Assembly (NCBI GenBank): GCA_963707435.1
Contig: CAVPPF010000006.1
Coordinates: forward strand, 310,001-374,000
Origin: UBA4744 sp963707435
GTDB taxonomy: Bacteria > Actinomycetota > Acidimicrobiia > Spongiisociales > UBA4744
DNA: 64,000 nt
Reading direction: 5' to 3'
The position numbers were made by a program, and so were the translations under genes. Below the pieces are notes generated by a model, which saw nothing but the letters and a program-made list of their open reading frames with translations, ran no database searches and was not told the DNA's origin. Within the stretch, counting starts at the first letter, position 1. The number at the start of each line of letters is the position of its first letter. Positions 36,786-45,870 of the stretch are shown piece by piece.

Positions 36786-37862
36786 GTGAAGATACGGAAG
36801 ATTGGCCTGCAAGCCATCGTGCTGCTGGTGGTATTGGCGCTGGTCGCCGGTGCCTGTAGCGACGATGGCGGCTCGGACACGACGGCAGCGGGTGAAACGA
36901 CCACGACCGCAGCCGACGGGGGTGAGATGTTCACCCTGGGCGTATCCAATACGCTCGTCGGAAACGCCTGGCGTGAGCAGATGATTTGCGCCATCAAGGC
37001 GGAAGCGCTCGCCCGCGGCAACGTCGATGAGGTGGTTCTCCAGAACCGCAACACCGATGTGGCCGGACAGATTGCCGACATTCAGACGCTGATCTCGCAG
37101 GGTGTTGATGCGATCATCATCAACCCTCACGATCGGTCTGCACTCGACGCTGTGATCGAAGAGGCTGCAGCGCAGGGGATCCCGGTGATCTCGGTTGACG
37201 CGCCGGTGACGGCTCCCAGCGCCTACTTCGTTTCGAACAATCAGGTCGAATACGGAGAGGTCGGGGCTCGCTGGCTCTTCGAGGCACTGGGCGGCGAGGG
37301 CAAGGTCGTGTACATGCACGGCATCGACGGTCACCCGGCCGATGACGATCGTGACACCGGATTCCAGGCCGCCCTGGCGGATTATCCGGGCATCGAGATC
37401 GTCGCCGAGACCTTCACCGGCTGGGATCCGAGCGTTGGTGCCCAGCAGGCGCTCGACATTCTGTCGACGCAGGAAGTCGACGGAATCTGGACCTCCGGAA
37501 TCGACTACACGGTTGTGGAGCAGTTCGGAGTTGCAGGTGTTGACTTCGTCCCGATTGTGGGTGCGGACAACAACGCCTTCATCGAGCAGTTGCTCAACGA
37601 AGAGGGACTGGTTGGTGCAGCGGTCAGCAACCCGCCGTCGATCGGTGGCGTCGGGGCGGCTATTGCCCTCGACATCCTCGAAGGCAAGACGGTCGAAAAG
37701 ACGACGCTCTTGACTCCCGTGGTCATCAGCGAGCGGAGCGATCTCGAGGCTGTCTACGTGCCCGACCTGACGGCCGGCTGGTCCTCCTACATGGTGATCG
37801 AGCCGTTCGTCACGTACACGAGTGCCCAATCGGTCATCGACTGCAAAGGCCCCGGTGAGTGA
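36786..37862 (+). CDS. Sugar ABC substrate-binding lipoprotein (RbsB-like)
   Basis: 358 residues. The signal VKIRKIGLQAIVLLVVLALV ends in lipobox VAGAC, then a Thr-rich linker. The mature domain is a type I periplasmic-binding protein: GVSNTLVGNAWREQM, GVDAIIINPHDRSALD and GIPVISVDAPV are typical of ribose/galactose-type receptors. GTG start after AAGGAGGA. The following ATPase and two permeases complete the importer. The ligand is probably a sugar or glycoside; identity unknown. Confidence 0.92.
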   Translation: MKIRKIGLQAIVLLVVLALVAGACSDDGGSDTTAAGETTTTAADGGEMFTLGVSNTLVGNAWREQMICAIKAEALARGNVDEVVLQNRNTDVAGQIADIQTLISQGVDAIIINPHDRSALDAVIEEAAAQGIPVISVDAPVTAPSAYFVSNNQVEYGEVGARWLFEALGGEGKVVYMHGIDGHPADDDRDTGFQAALADYPGIEIVAETFTGWDPSVGAQQALDILSTQEVDGIWTSGIDYTVVEQFGVAGVDFVPIVGADNNAFIEQLLNEEGLVGAAVSNPPSIGGVGAAIALDILEGKTVEKTTLLTPVVISERSDLEAVYVPDLTAGWSSYMVIEPFVTYTSAQSVIDCKGPGE

Positions 37863-37875
37863 ACTAGGTAAACCA

Positions 37876-37910
37876 GGTGCCGGGCTCCTTCGGGGGCCCG
37901 GCACCCTTTT
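37876..37910 (+). terminator. Intra-operon hairpin with U-tract
   Basis: Stem GGTGCCGGGC / GCCCGGCACC with a short inner stem around TTCG, followed by CTTTT. It lies between the binding-protein gene and the ATPase gene, so it probably acts as a partial terminator (or stabilises the upstream mRNA) and lets the receptor be made in excess. Confidence 0.82.
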
Positions 37911-37923
37911 CTGAGGATCGGAT

Positions 37924-39432
37924 TTGTCGGAAACCAGCCACACATTGCTCGCCGCCGGTGGGATCTCCAAGCGATTTGGATCGGTGGTAGCTATCCGGTT
38001 GGCAGATCTCAGGGTCAAGTCGGGTGAGATCCATGCCCTCCTGGGGGCCAACGGTGCCGGCAAGAGCACCTTCGTGAAGATCCTCTCGGGCGTTTTCCCG
38101 GCCGATTCGGGATCGGTATCTGTCAACGGTCAACCGGCGTCGCTGCGCAGGCCGGCAGAGTCGATGGCTGCAGGGATCGCCACGGTCTTTCAGGATCCGG
38201 CCTTGATCCCGGACCTCACCCTCGAGCAGAACCTGCGGATCTCAGATCTGGGCGAGAAGGACGTTCGCCCCTGGTTGGAGAAGATGGACCTGGGCGACAT
38301 CGACCTCGGACTGCTGGTGAGCGATGTGCCGCTGGCGATGCTGCGCCTGCTCGACCTGGCCCGGGCTCTGGCCCGTGACCCCCAGCTGCTCATGCTCGAT
38401 GAGATCACCGCCGCCCTGACGACGGATCAGGCCAGGCATGTATTCGACGTCATGAGGGAGTTGAAGGGCCGCAATCGATCTGTTCTGTTCATCTCCCATC
38501 GTCTCGGCGAGGTTCTGGAGATGTGCGACTACGCAACGATTCTCCGCAACGGGACGAACGTGGCCGACTTCGATCTCACCGACGTTGACGAAGCTGAGCT
38601 CGTGACTGCGATGCTCGGCGAAGAACTCGGCGAGATAGCCGTCGCCGAGCCGCAGCCGGTTGCACTTCGCCACGATCCGCAGCTGGTGGAAATCGCCGGC
38701 CGTCCGGTGGTCCTCGAGGCCAGGAACGTCCACCTGCGAGACCGCGTGAACGGCGTCTCGTTCGAGCTGCACGAGGGTGAGATCCTCGGTCTGACCGCCC
38801 TCGAAGGCCAGGGCCAGGATGAGCTCTTCCAGGTTTTGTCCGGTGATCACCGTCCCAGTTCCGGAGAGCTGCTGGTCAAGGGGGAGCGACTCAACGCCCG
38901 GTCGCCCTACGACGCGATCCGCCGGGGGGTGGTGCTGGTGCCGGCCGATCGCCACCAGGCCCTGCTGCCCCAGCGTTCGGTTCGCGAGAACCTCTCGATC
39001 CCGCTCTACAACCGGTTCGGCAAGTGGTTCTCGTTGGCCGGCGACGAAACGGACCGCGTCGAGGATGCCGTCGGACGCCTCGACATCGATGTACGGGCGG
39101 CCGCTCAGGTGCAGCGCCTCTCGGGCGGCAACCAGCAGAAGGTCACGATCGGCCGCTGGCTCGCCGCCGGGTTCGACACGCTGTTGTGCTTCGATCCAAC
39201 CCGCGGGATCGACATTCAGACGAAGGCCCAGATCTACGACCTGCTCCGCGAGCTCGCCTCAGAAGGTTCTTCCATTGTGCTGTACACCAGCGAGCTGCGT
39301 GAGATCCCCATCGTGTGCGATCGTGTCCTCGTGATGTACAACGGCCGCATCGTCCATGAACAAGCTGCCGCGGCGGCCACCGAAGAGGGGCTCCTCACGG
39401 CAGCACACGGTCTCGAGGAGGAGTCGGCGTGA
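37924..39432 (+). CDS. Sugar ABC importer ATPase, duplicated (RbsA-like)
   Basis: 502 residues with two ATPase domains. Domain 1: Walker A GANGAGKST, Walker B LLMLDEITAALT, but the signature is replaced by SDVPLAMLRLLDLARAL. Domain 2: LSGGNQQKVTIGRWLA signature and LLCFDPTRGID, and its Walker A is degenerate (LEGQGQDEL), as usual in RbsA. TTG start 11 bp after the terminator hairpin with GAGGA upstream. GTGA overlap with the first permease. The altered domain 1 signature is unusual and may mean one weak ATP site. Confidence 0.9.
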   Translation: MSETSHTLLAAGGISKRFGSVVAIRLADLRVKSGEIHALLGANGAGKSTFVKILSGVFPADSGSVSVNGQPASLRRPAESMAAGIATVFQDPALIPDLTLEQNLRISDLGEKDVRPWLEKMDLGDIDLGLLVSDVPLAMLRLLDLARALARDPQLLMLDEITAALTTDQARHVFDVMRELKGRNRSVLFISHRLGEVLEMCDYATILRNGTNVADFDLTDVDEAELVTAMLGEELGEIAVAEPQPVALRHDPQLVEIAGRPVVLEARNVHLRDRVNGVSFELHEGEILGLTALEGQGQDELFQVLSGDHRPSSGELLVKGERLNARSPYDAIRRGVVLVPADRHQALLPQRSVRENLSIPLYNRFGKWFSLAGDETDRVEDAVGRLDIDVRAAAQVQRLSGGNQQKVTIGRWLAAGFDTLLCFDPTRGIDIQTKAQIYDLLRELASEGSSIVLYTSELREIPIVCDRVLVMYNGRIVHEQAAAAATEEGLLTAAHGLEEESA

Positions 39433-40439
39433 CCTCGACCACCTCCATCGGGTTGGCCGGTTCCCGACCTGCCTGGCGCCGCTGGCTGCGCCAGCACGGG
39501 TGGACGGTTGGGGTCTGGCTGCTGCTCTTGATACTGGTCGCCTGGTACTCGGCGCTCATCCCCAAGTTCGGCCTGTTCCAGATCGCCTCGATCGTCAACA
39601 ACGGAACCCCGTTCGTCTTCCTGGCGATCGGTGAGGCGGTGATCGTCATCGCCGGAGGCATCGACCTCGGCGTTGGGGGAATGCTCGTCCTCGCCAACGT
39701 GACCGCCGCCCGGTTGATGGAGGGGCAATCATTCGAAATGACCTTGCTGATCGGAGTCGGGATCCTCCTCGCCGCGGCCGTCATCAACGGCGCGGTCGGG
39801 TGGGTGATCCACGTGTCGAAGGTGCCGGACATCGTCATCACCCTCGGTTCCCTGTTCGTCTTTCAGGGGATGGCGCTGGCGGTACTCCCGAATCCCGGCG
39901 GGGCGACGAGTGAGGGATTCCGGTGGATCTTCACGGGATCCAAGGTCGGGATCGGATCGAACCCGTGGCCGGCGATGGTGATGATCGCCGTCCCGGTCCT
40001 CATTCTCGCCTGGTGGATGGGGAGGACCCGCAGCGGTCTGTCCCTCTACGCACTAGGCAGTGACCGCAATGCTGCCTACCTGTCCGGCATCCGGGCGGCT
40101 CGCACCAAGATCATCTCCTATGCGGTGGGCGGGGGGTTCGCCGCCCTGGCCGGCCTGGCCACCACGGCGATTGCCGGCCGGGGGAACGCCAATGCGGTCG
40201 GCGGCAACCTCACGCTGAATGCGGTGGCGGCGATCGTGCTGGGCGGCGTTGCGCTGACCGGCGGCGTCGGCGCCGTCATTGCGGTCGTGCCGGCGGGCCT
40301 GATCCTGTTCTTCTTGAGTCCCATCCTCACCGCGATGGGCGTCGACCCGAGCCGGGCTCAGATCATCCAGGGGGTGCTCATCGTGGTGGTCATGATGATC
40401 GCCGGCCTCATCGAATGGAGAAGGGTTCGCACCTCATGA
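39429..40439 (+). CDS. Sugar ABC permease (RbsC-like) 1
   Basis: 336 residues, about 8-10 helices. VIVIAGGIDLGVGGMLVLANV is the conserved GGIDLSVG-type motif of ribose-family permeases and YLSGIRAARTKIISYAVGGG the cytoplasmic coupling loop. Starts with GTG overlapping the ATPase stop; its stop overlaps the second permease start. With the next gene it forms a heteromeric pore. Confidence 0.92.
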   Translation: MTSTTSIGLAGSRPAWRRWLRQHGWTVGVWLLLLILVAWYSALIPKFGLFQIASIVNNGTPFVFLAIGEAVIVIAGGIDLGVGGMLVLANVTAARLMEGQSFEMTLLIGVGILLAAAVINGAVGWVIHVSKVPDIVITLGSLFVFQGMALAVLPNPGGATSEGFRWIFTGSKVGIGSNPWPAMVMIAVPVLILAWWMGRTRSGLSLYALGSDRNAAYLSGIRAARTKIISYAVGGGFAALAGLATTAIAGRGNANAVGGNLTLNAVAAIVLGGVALTGGVGAVIAVVPAGLILFFLSPILTAMGVDPSRAQIIQGVLIVVVMMIAGLIEWRRVRTS

Positions 40440-41440
40440 GTACCGGCGTCACATCAGTTCCGGGCCCGGACTCGGACCAAACGACGCGAGGCCAACGGGC
40501 CCTTCGGTACGTTGCCGTGCACCCCCACCTCGTGCTCATCGGAGTGCTGGTCCTTCTCGTCCTCATCACCGGAGCGGTCCGGCCGACGTACCTGAGTTTC
40601 TCGGGTCTGCGGAACTCGGCGTTGTTCGCGGTCCCGATCGGGATCATGGCGGCCGGACAGACGATGCTGATGCTCACCGGCGGCATCGACCTGTCCGTGG
40701 CAATGATCGCTACGGGAGCGGCCTACGTGGCTGCCAACCAATCGCCCGAAGGTGCCGCCGTCGCCATCGGGGCCGGGTTGCTGGTCGGCCTCATCGCCGG
40801 GGCGGCCAACGGGGTCGGGGTCGGGGTGTTCCGGGTCAACCCGCTGATCATGACGCTGGCGATGTCGGCGATCCTGCTGGGCCTGTTCACGACCTGGGCC
40901 CAGACCATCTTCTTCGGATCGACCAGGATGCACGAGCTCATCCGCACCCTGGGTGGTGGTTCCATCTTCGGCGGCCGCCTGCCCTGGGCGGTGATCATCT
41001 GGGCGGGTCTGTCGGTCTTCGTCGTGCTCATGCTGAGGAAGTCGGGGTTCGGGCGCAACCTGTACGCGCTGGGTGACAACTCGACGGCTTCCCGCCTTTC
41101 CGGGGTCCGTCCCTGGCAGGTCCTCCTCGTCGCCTACACGATTGCCGGCGTCCTCGGCGCCATCGCCGGGATTCTCCTGGGCGGCCGGGTCGGCGCGGTC
41201 GACCTGCAATTGGCCGGGTCCTTCATGCTGCCGTCGGTGGCCGCCGCGGTCATCGGTGGAACATCGATCTTCGGGGGGGTTGGCACCTATACCGGCACCA
41301 TTCTGGGAGCGTTGATCCTGGGTGTGCTCCAGTCGTTGCTGACGTTTCTGGGAGCAGGCCAGGCGATCCAGTGGATGCTGTACGGATCGATCGTCATCGG
41401 GCTGTCGTGGTTGTACTCCCGGGTGACCGCGGCGCAGTAG
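40436..41440 (+). CDS. Sugar ABC permease (RbsC-like) 2
   Basis: 334 residues, similar topology to the preceding permease, with MLMLTGGIDLSVAMIATGAAYV and the loop ASRLSGVRPWQVLLVAYTIAG. ATG 40436 overlaps the previous stop; an in-frame ATG at 40415 is possible but lacks this coupling. Paired RbsC-type permeases are typical of importers for ribose-like or glycoside substrates. Confidence 0.92.
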   Translation: MSTGVTSVPGPDSDQTTRGQRALRYVAVHPHLVLIGVLVLLVLITGAVRPTYLSFSGLRNSALFAVPIGIMAAGQTMLMLTGGIDLSVAMIATGAAYVAANQSPEGAAVAIGAGLLVGLIAGAANGVGVGVFRVNPLIMTLAMSAILLGLFTTWAQTIFFGSTRMHELIRTLGGGSIFGGRLPWAVIIWAGLSVFVVLMLRKSGFGRNLYALGDNSTASRLSGVRPWQVLLVAYTIAGVLGAIAGILLGGRVGAVDLQLAGSFMLPSVAAAVIGGTSIFGGVGTYTGTILGALILGVLQSLLTFLGAGQAIQWMLYGSIVIGLSWLYSRVTAAQ

Positions 41441-41453
41441 GAGAGGAACAAAG

Positions 41454-42623
41454 ATGCTGCTACAGGACATCACAGCGGGTGTGGTTGGGGTCGGATTCAT
41501 CGGTGTCGCCCACGTCGAGGCGCTGCGCCGTCTCGGGGTCGAGGTGGCCGGCGTGGTCGGATCGACGCCCGAGCGGGCGGCCGCCAAGGCCGAAGGCGCC
41601 AACCTCCCGCGGGTTTACGAGAGCCTCGAAGCGCTGGTGGCCGAACCCGACATCGACGTGGTGCACATTGCCACTCCGAACCATCTCCACGCCGAACAGG
41701 TGCGCACGTGCCTGGCCGCCGGCAAGCACGTCGTCTGCGAGAAACCGCTGGCCCTGTCGGCCGGGGACGCCGCCGACCTGGTCGCCCGGGCCGAGAAGGC
41801 GGGCCTGGTGCATGCCGTGTGTTTCAACATCCGGTTCTATCCCCTCAATCACCAGATGGCGGCCATGGTGCGCGGGGGAGAGATCGGAGCGCCTCGGTTC
41901 ATCACCGGGAGCTACCTCCAGGACTGGCTGTTGCTCGATACCGACTGGAACTGGAGGCTGGTTCCCGAGGAAGCCGGCAACCTGCGGGCCGTTGCGGACA
42001 TCGGCTCACACTGGCTGGATCTGGCCCGCTTCATCACCGGCAAGCGGGTGGTTGAGGTCATGGCCGACCTCCACACGTTTGTCCCGGTTCGCCGCCACCC
42101 CTCCGGCCCGGTCGAGACATTTGCCGCCGCCGGCGGGGACGAGGATCTGATCGAAGAGCGAATGTCCAGCGATGACGGCGCAGGAATACTGCTGCGCTTC
42201 GAGGACGGTGCCCGGGGCATGGTGGCCATCTCCCAGACGTCGGCCGGTCGCAAGAACTCGGTGTCGATCGAGGTCGACGGAGCGGAGTCCGCCCTCGCCT
42301 GGTTCTCTGAGGATCCCGACCGCCTGTGGATCGGGCATCGCGGACGGCCGAATGAGGTCCTCCAGCGCGACCCTTCGATCAACCATCCCGACGCGGTCCG
42401 GGTGACGGGATATCCCGGCGGCCACGTCGAGGGATATCCGGACACGTTCCGGGCCCTCTTCAAAGAGGTGTACCAGGACGTCCTGGCCGGGGCACCCTCG
42501 CCGGATCCGACCTATCCGACGTTTGCCGATGGTCACGATGCGCTGCTTGTAACCGAGGCGGTCGCCAGAAGCTCACGGGAGCAACGCTGGGTGACCGTCA
42601 CACGAGAAGGAGGAAAGCAATGA
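41454..42623 (+). CDS. Gfo/Idh/MocA-family sugar dehydrogenase
   Basis: 389 residues. N-terminal Rossmann motif GVVGVGFIGVAHVEAL, then the family hallmark CEKPLAL (Lys-Pro of the active site) and the C-terminal catalytic block ADIGSHWLDLARFI with its His. NAD(P)-dependent oxidation of a sugar hydroxyl, often C3, or of an inositol is expected. Starts 13 bp after the permease. Overlaps the next gene by 4 bp (ATGA), which encodes an isomerase-like partner. Confidence 0.9.
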   Translation: MLLQDITAGVVGVGFIGVAHVEALRRLGVEVAGVVGSTPERAAAKAEGANLPRVYESLEALVAEPDIDVVHIATPNHLHAEQVRTCLAAGKHVVCEKPLALSAGDAADLVARAEKAGLVHAVCFNIRFYPLNHQMAAMVRGGEIGAPRFITGSYLQDWLLLDTDWNWRLVPEEAGNLRAVADIGSHWLDLARFITGKRVVEVMADLHTFVPVRRHPSGPVETFAAAGGDEDLIEERMSSDDGAGILLRFEDGARGMVAISQTSAGRKNSVSIEVDGAESALAWFSEDPDRLWIGHRGRPNEVLQRDPSINHPDAVRVTGYPGGHVEGYPDTFRALFKEVYQDVLAGAPSPDPTYPTFADGHDALLVTEAVARSSREQRWVTVTREGGKQ

Positions 42624-43534
42624 AGCTCGGTCTGCTCACCGCCCCACTTCCGGATCTCCCCCTCGACGATGTGGCCGACTGGACTGCGGCCGGCGGCTTC
42701 ACCACGATCGAGATTGCCTGCTGGCCGGCCGCGAGTGGCGATACGCGCCGGTATGCCGGAACCAGCCACATCGACGTCGACGGCATCTCCGATGCTGAAG
42801 CAACGGAGATCGTCGACCGTATGAATGGCAGGGGCCTGGAGATTTCCGGGCTCGGGTACTACCCCAATCCGCTGCACCCGGATGAAAGCCATGCCCGGAT
42901 GGTCATCGACCACCTGAAGAAGGTGATCGTGGCTGCCGGCAAGATGAACGTGCCGGTCGTCAACACCTTCATCGGTGCCGACCGGGCGCTGACTCAGGAT
43001 GAGAACTGGGAGAAGGCCACCCGGGTCTGGCCGGAGATCATCTCGTGTGCCCAGGACAACGGCGTCGCTATTGCCATCGAGAACTGTCCGATGATCTTCT
43101 CCAAGGACGAGTGGCCCTCCGGTCACAACCTGGCGTACAACCCCAGGATCTGGCGGCGCATGTTCGACGAGTTCGGCGAGACCATCGGCCTCAACTTCGA
43201 CCCGTCGCACCTGGTCTGGCTCATGATCGACATTGAGGCGGCGATCCTGGAGTTCGGCGAGCGGTTCTATCACTTCCAGGCCAAGGACGTGATGATCGAC
43301 TACGGCGGCCTGTATGAGAACGGTTCGCTGTCGTCGGGGATCGGCTGGCAGATCCCGCGGTTGCCCGGTCTCGGCGATGTCGACTGGGCCATTGTGTTCC
43401 GGTCCTTGTACCGGGCCGGATACGACGGACCCATCATCATCGAACACGAGGACCGGGACTTCGAGGAGACGGAGGAGTTGGTGAAACGCGGATTCCTCAT
43501 CGCTCGCGACGTGCTGGCTCCCTACGTGCACTGA
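42620..43534 (+). CDS. Sugar phosphate isomerase/epimerase-like TIM-barrel protein
   Basis: 304 residues of the xylose-isomerase-like barrel fold. Putative metal ligands are Glu in VAIENCPM, Asp in LNFDPSHLVW, His in FHFQAKD-type context and Glu in IIIEHEDRDF. Proteins of this family epimerise ketosugars, dehydrate keto-inositols, or cleave 3-keto-glycosides. The direct pairing with Gfo/Idh/MocA dehydrogenases supports action on an oxidised sugar. Overlaps the upstream dehydrogenase stop. Confidence 0.88.
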   Translation: MKLGLLTAPLPDLPLDDVADWTAAGGFTTIEIACWPAASGDTRRYAGTSHIDVDGISDAEATEIVDRMNGRGLEISGLGYYPNPLHPDESHARMVIDHLKKVIVAAGKMNVPVVNTFIGADRALTQDENWEKATRVWPEIISCAQDNGVAIAIENCPMIFSKDEWPSGHNLAYNPRIWRRMFDEFGETIGLNFDPSHLVWLMIDIEAAILEFGERFYHFQAKDVMIDYGGLYENGSLSSGIGWQIPRLPGLGDVDWAIVFRSLYRAGYDGPIIIEHEDRDFEETEELVKRGFLIARDVLAPYVH

Positions 43535-43603
43535 CCGCCGGCGAGCCGGGCATTCGCCCCTCCCGCAATCGGGAGCAGGTGCGACAGAGCGTGAAGGGTG
43601 GCG

Positions 43604-44908
43604 ATGGGCGCAGACGAATACGGGCACTTCGACGTGGTGGTGGTGGGATCCGGGTCGTCCGGCGCCCCCGCCGCAATCGCCGCCGCCCGGTCGGGGGCCC
43701 GCACGCTCTTGATCGAGAAGCTCCCGTTTCTGGGCGGCAACTCCACGGCGGTGCTGGACACGTTCTACGGTTTCTACACCCCGGGCGACCGGCCCCGCAA
43801 GGTCGTTGGGGGAATCGGCGACGACGTGGTTGCCGGATTGCGGTCGATCGGGCGAGTGGTGGAGCGGCCCAACACCTACGGCGCCGGGACCGGCATCACC
43901 TACCTGGCCGAGCACCTGAAGGTGGTGTGGGAGTCGCTGGTCGTTGCAGCCGGGGCGGCGGTGCTCTTGCATGCCTTCGTTCAGGATGTCGAGGTGACCG
44001 ACGGGCGGGTGACGGGTCTGGTCGTGGCGACCAAAGCCGGGCTGCGAAGGGTGACCGCCGATGTTGTGATCGATGCCTCGGGTGATGCCGACGTATGTCA
44101 CCACGCCGGGTTCGGGTACGAGGCCGCCGGGTCGATCGATCCCGCCCAGACGCTCACCACCACCTTCCGCATGGCCAACGTCGACCATGCGGCCCGGGCG
44201 GCCATCAGCAAGGATGAGCTGCACGCCCTGATGGCCGGGGCGGCCGGATCCGGCGAGTACGACCTGCCCCGGCGGGAGGGTTCTGATCACATCACCCCGA
44301 TCGACGGGGTGATCGCCACGGTCATGACCAGGATCGAGTATGCGGGCATTGCCGGTGATCCCGATGCACTCACCCGGGCCGAGATGGAGGGGCGCCGTCA
44401 GGCGCTCGAGTACGCCCGGTTTCTCGTCGATCGGGTGCCCGGGTACGGACGCGCTTCGCTGGTGGCCCTGTCCACCCAGATCGGCGTGCGAGAGACCCGC
44501 CGGGTCTACGGCGACTACCGGCTGACCAGGGAGGATGTCCTGGCGGCCCGCCGGTTCGACGATCAGATCGGCCTGTGCGGCGCTCCCATCGAGGACCACC
44601 ACGGGGGGGCCGGGTCCGGCACCAACTGGGAGTACCTGCCCGGTCGGGACCGCCGTCGGCATCCCGATGAGCACGCTCATCGTGCGGGACGCCACCAACG
44701 TGCTGGCGGTCGGCCGCTGTTTCTCCGCCACGCACGACGCCCAGGCATCGGTCCGGTCGATGGCCCAATGCATGGCGATGGGTCAGGCAGCCGGCATCGC
44801 CGCGGCCCTCTCGGCCGGGGGCGGGGGAGTGATTCGGGATGTTCCGGTTGGTGACATCCAGGTCGATTGCGGGCGGACGGAGCGATCCTCGAGGTGCCGG
44901 AACCATGA
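43604..44908 (+). pseudogene. FAD-dependent oxidoreductase, FAD_oxidored family (two compensating frameshifts)
   Basis: About 434 residues. The N-terminus has an FAD motif VVVVGSGSSGAPAAIAAARSG and EKLPFLGGNSTAV. After GTNWEYLPG (about 44641-44650) one extra base shifts the frame; the true C-terminal FAD block (VGIPMSTLIVRDATNVLAVG, CMAMGQAAGIAAAL) lies in the next frame. Near 44870 a base appears missing, restoring the first frame and giving RADGAILEVPEP with a stop that overlaps the next start (ATGA). ATG 43604 follows AAGGG. Probably oxidises a sugar or related polyol within the island. Both indels may be assembly errors. Confidence 0.82.
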
Positions 44909-45864
44909 CCGCCCTGGTCCGCACCGTGCTGGGCGACGTCGATCCGGCCGACCTCGGTTCTACGTTCGTTCACGAACATCTGATCATCGACTCACCGCTG
45001 ATCGTCGACCGCTGGCCCCACATCCTCCTGGCGAGCGTTGATGAGGCCGTGCAGGAACTCGCCTCGTGTACCGGGGCAGGAGTCGGAGCCATCGTTGATG
45101 CCATGCCCGCAGCCTCGGGCCGCGACCCGGTCCGGCTGGCGGAGATCAGCCGTCAAAGCGGCATCCACGTGATCGCCTGCACCGGTCTGCACACATCGAA
45201 GTACTACGAGGGTCAGCGCTGGACGGCCGAGGAACCGCCCGAGGTGCTGGCCGGCCTGTTCACGGCCGATATCGTCGACGGGATCGACCGCTACGACTAC
45301 ATGGGTCCGGTGATCCGCCGCACCCCGCACCGGGCCGGGATCCTGAAGGTGGCGGTCCTCGAGGATGCCCCGACCGATCGTGACGTTCGGGTGTTCGAGG
45401 CTGCCGCGCTGGCCCATGCGGAAACCGGCGTTCCGATCCTCACCCACTGCGAGGGTGGTCGGGGAGCGATGGCGCAGATCGACCTGTTCGGGCGCCTGGG
45501 TGTCTCGCTCAACCGGATCGTGATCTCTCACACCGACAAGGTGAATGATCTCTCGTACCACCGGGACCTGCTGGCGACCGGTGTCAACCTCGAGTACGAC
45601 CAGGCTTCCCGCCAGGGTGAGGCGACGATCGGCCACACCGCCCGGATCGTCGCCGCCATGGTGGGGGAGGGCTACACCGACCGGCTGATGCTGTCGAGCG
45701 ACGCCGCCCGCCGCTCGATGTGGGCCATCCACGGCGGCCCCGGCATGGCCTGGCTCGCCACCCGCTTCGTGGAGATCCTCGGCGAGCTGGGAGTAGGTGA
45801 CGAGGCCATCACCACGATGTTCGTGAAGAACCCCGCCCGCTTCCTGGCGTTCGGTGTTGGGTAG
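44905..45864 (+). CDS. Phosphotriesterase-family metal hydrolase
   Basis: 319-residue amidohydrolase-superfamily protein. Metal ligands: HEH in FVHEHLIID, bridging Lys in GILKVAVLED, His in ILTHCEGG and VISHTDKV, and Asp in LMLSSDAARR. Family members include lactonases, sugar-lactone and carboxylate hydrolases and few true phosphotriesterases. In this cluster a lactonase following sugar oxidation is the most natural role, but it is inference. Last gene of the rightward operon; converges with the NagB gene, 6 bp apart. Confidence 0.9.
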   Translation: MTALVRTVLGDVDPADLGSTFVHEHLIIDSPLIVDRWPHILLASVDEAVQELASCTGAGVGAIVDAMPAASGRDPVRLAEISRQSGIHVIACTGLHTSKYYEGQRWTAEEPPEVLAGLFTADIVDGIDRYDYMGPVIRRTPHRAGILKVAVLEDAPTDRDVRVFEAAALAHAETGVPILTHCEGGRGAMAQIDLFGRLGVSLNRIVISHTDKVNDLSYHRDLLATGVNLEYDQASRQGEATIGHTARIVAAMVGEGYTDRLMLSSDAARRSMWAIHGGPGMAWLATRFVEILGELGVGDEAITTMFVKNPARFLAFGVG

Positions 45865-45870
45865 GTTTCC

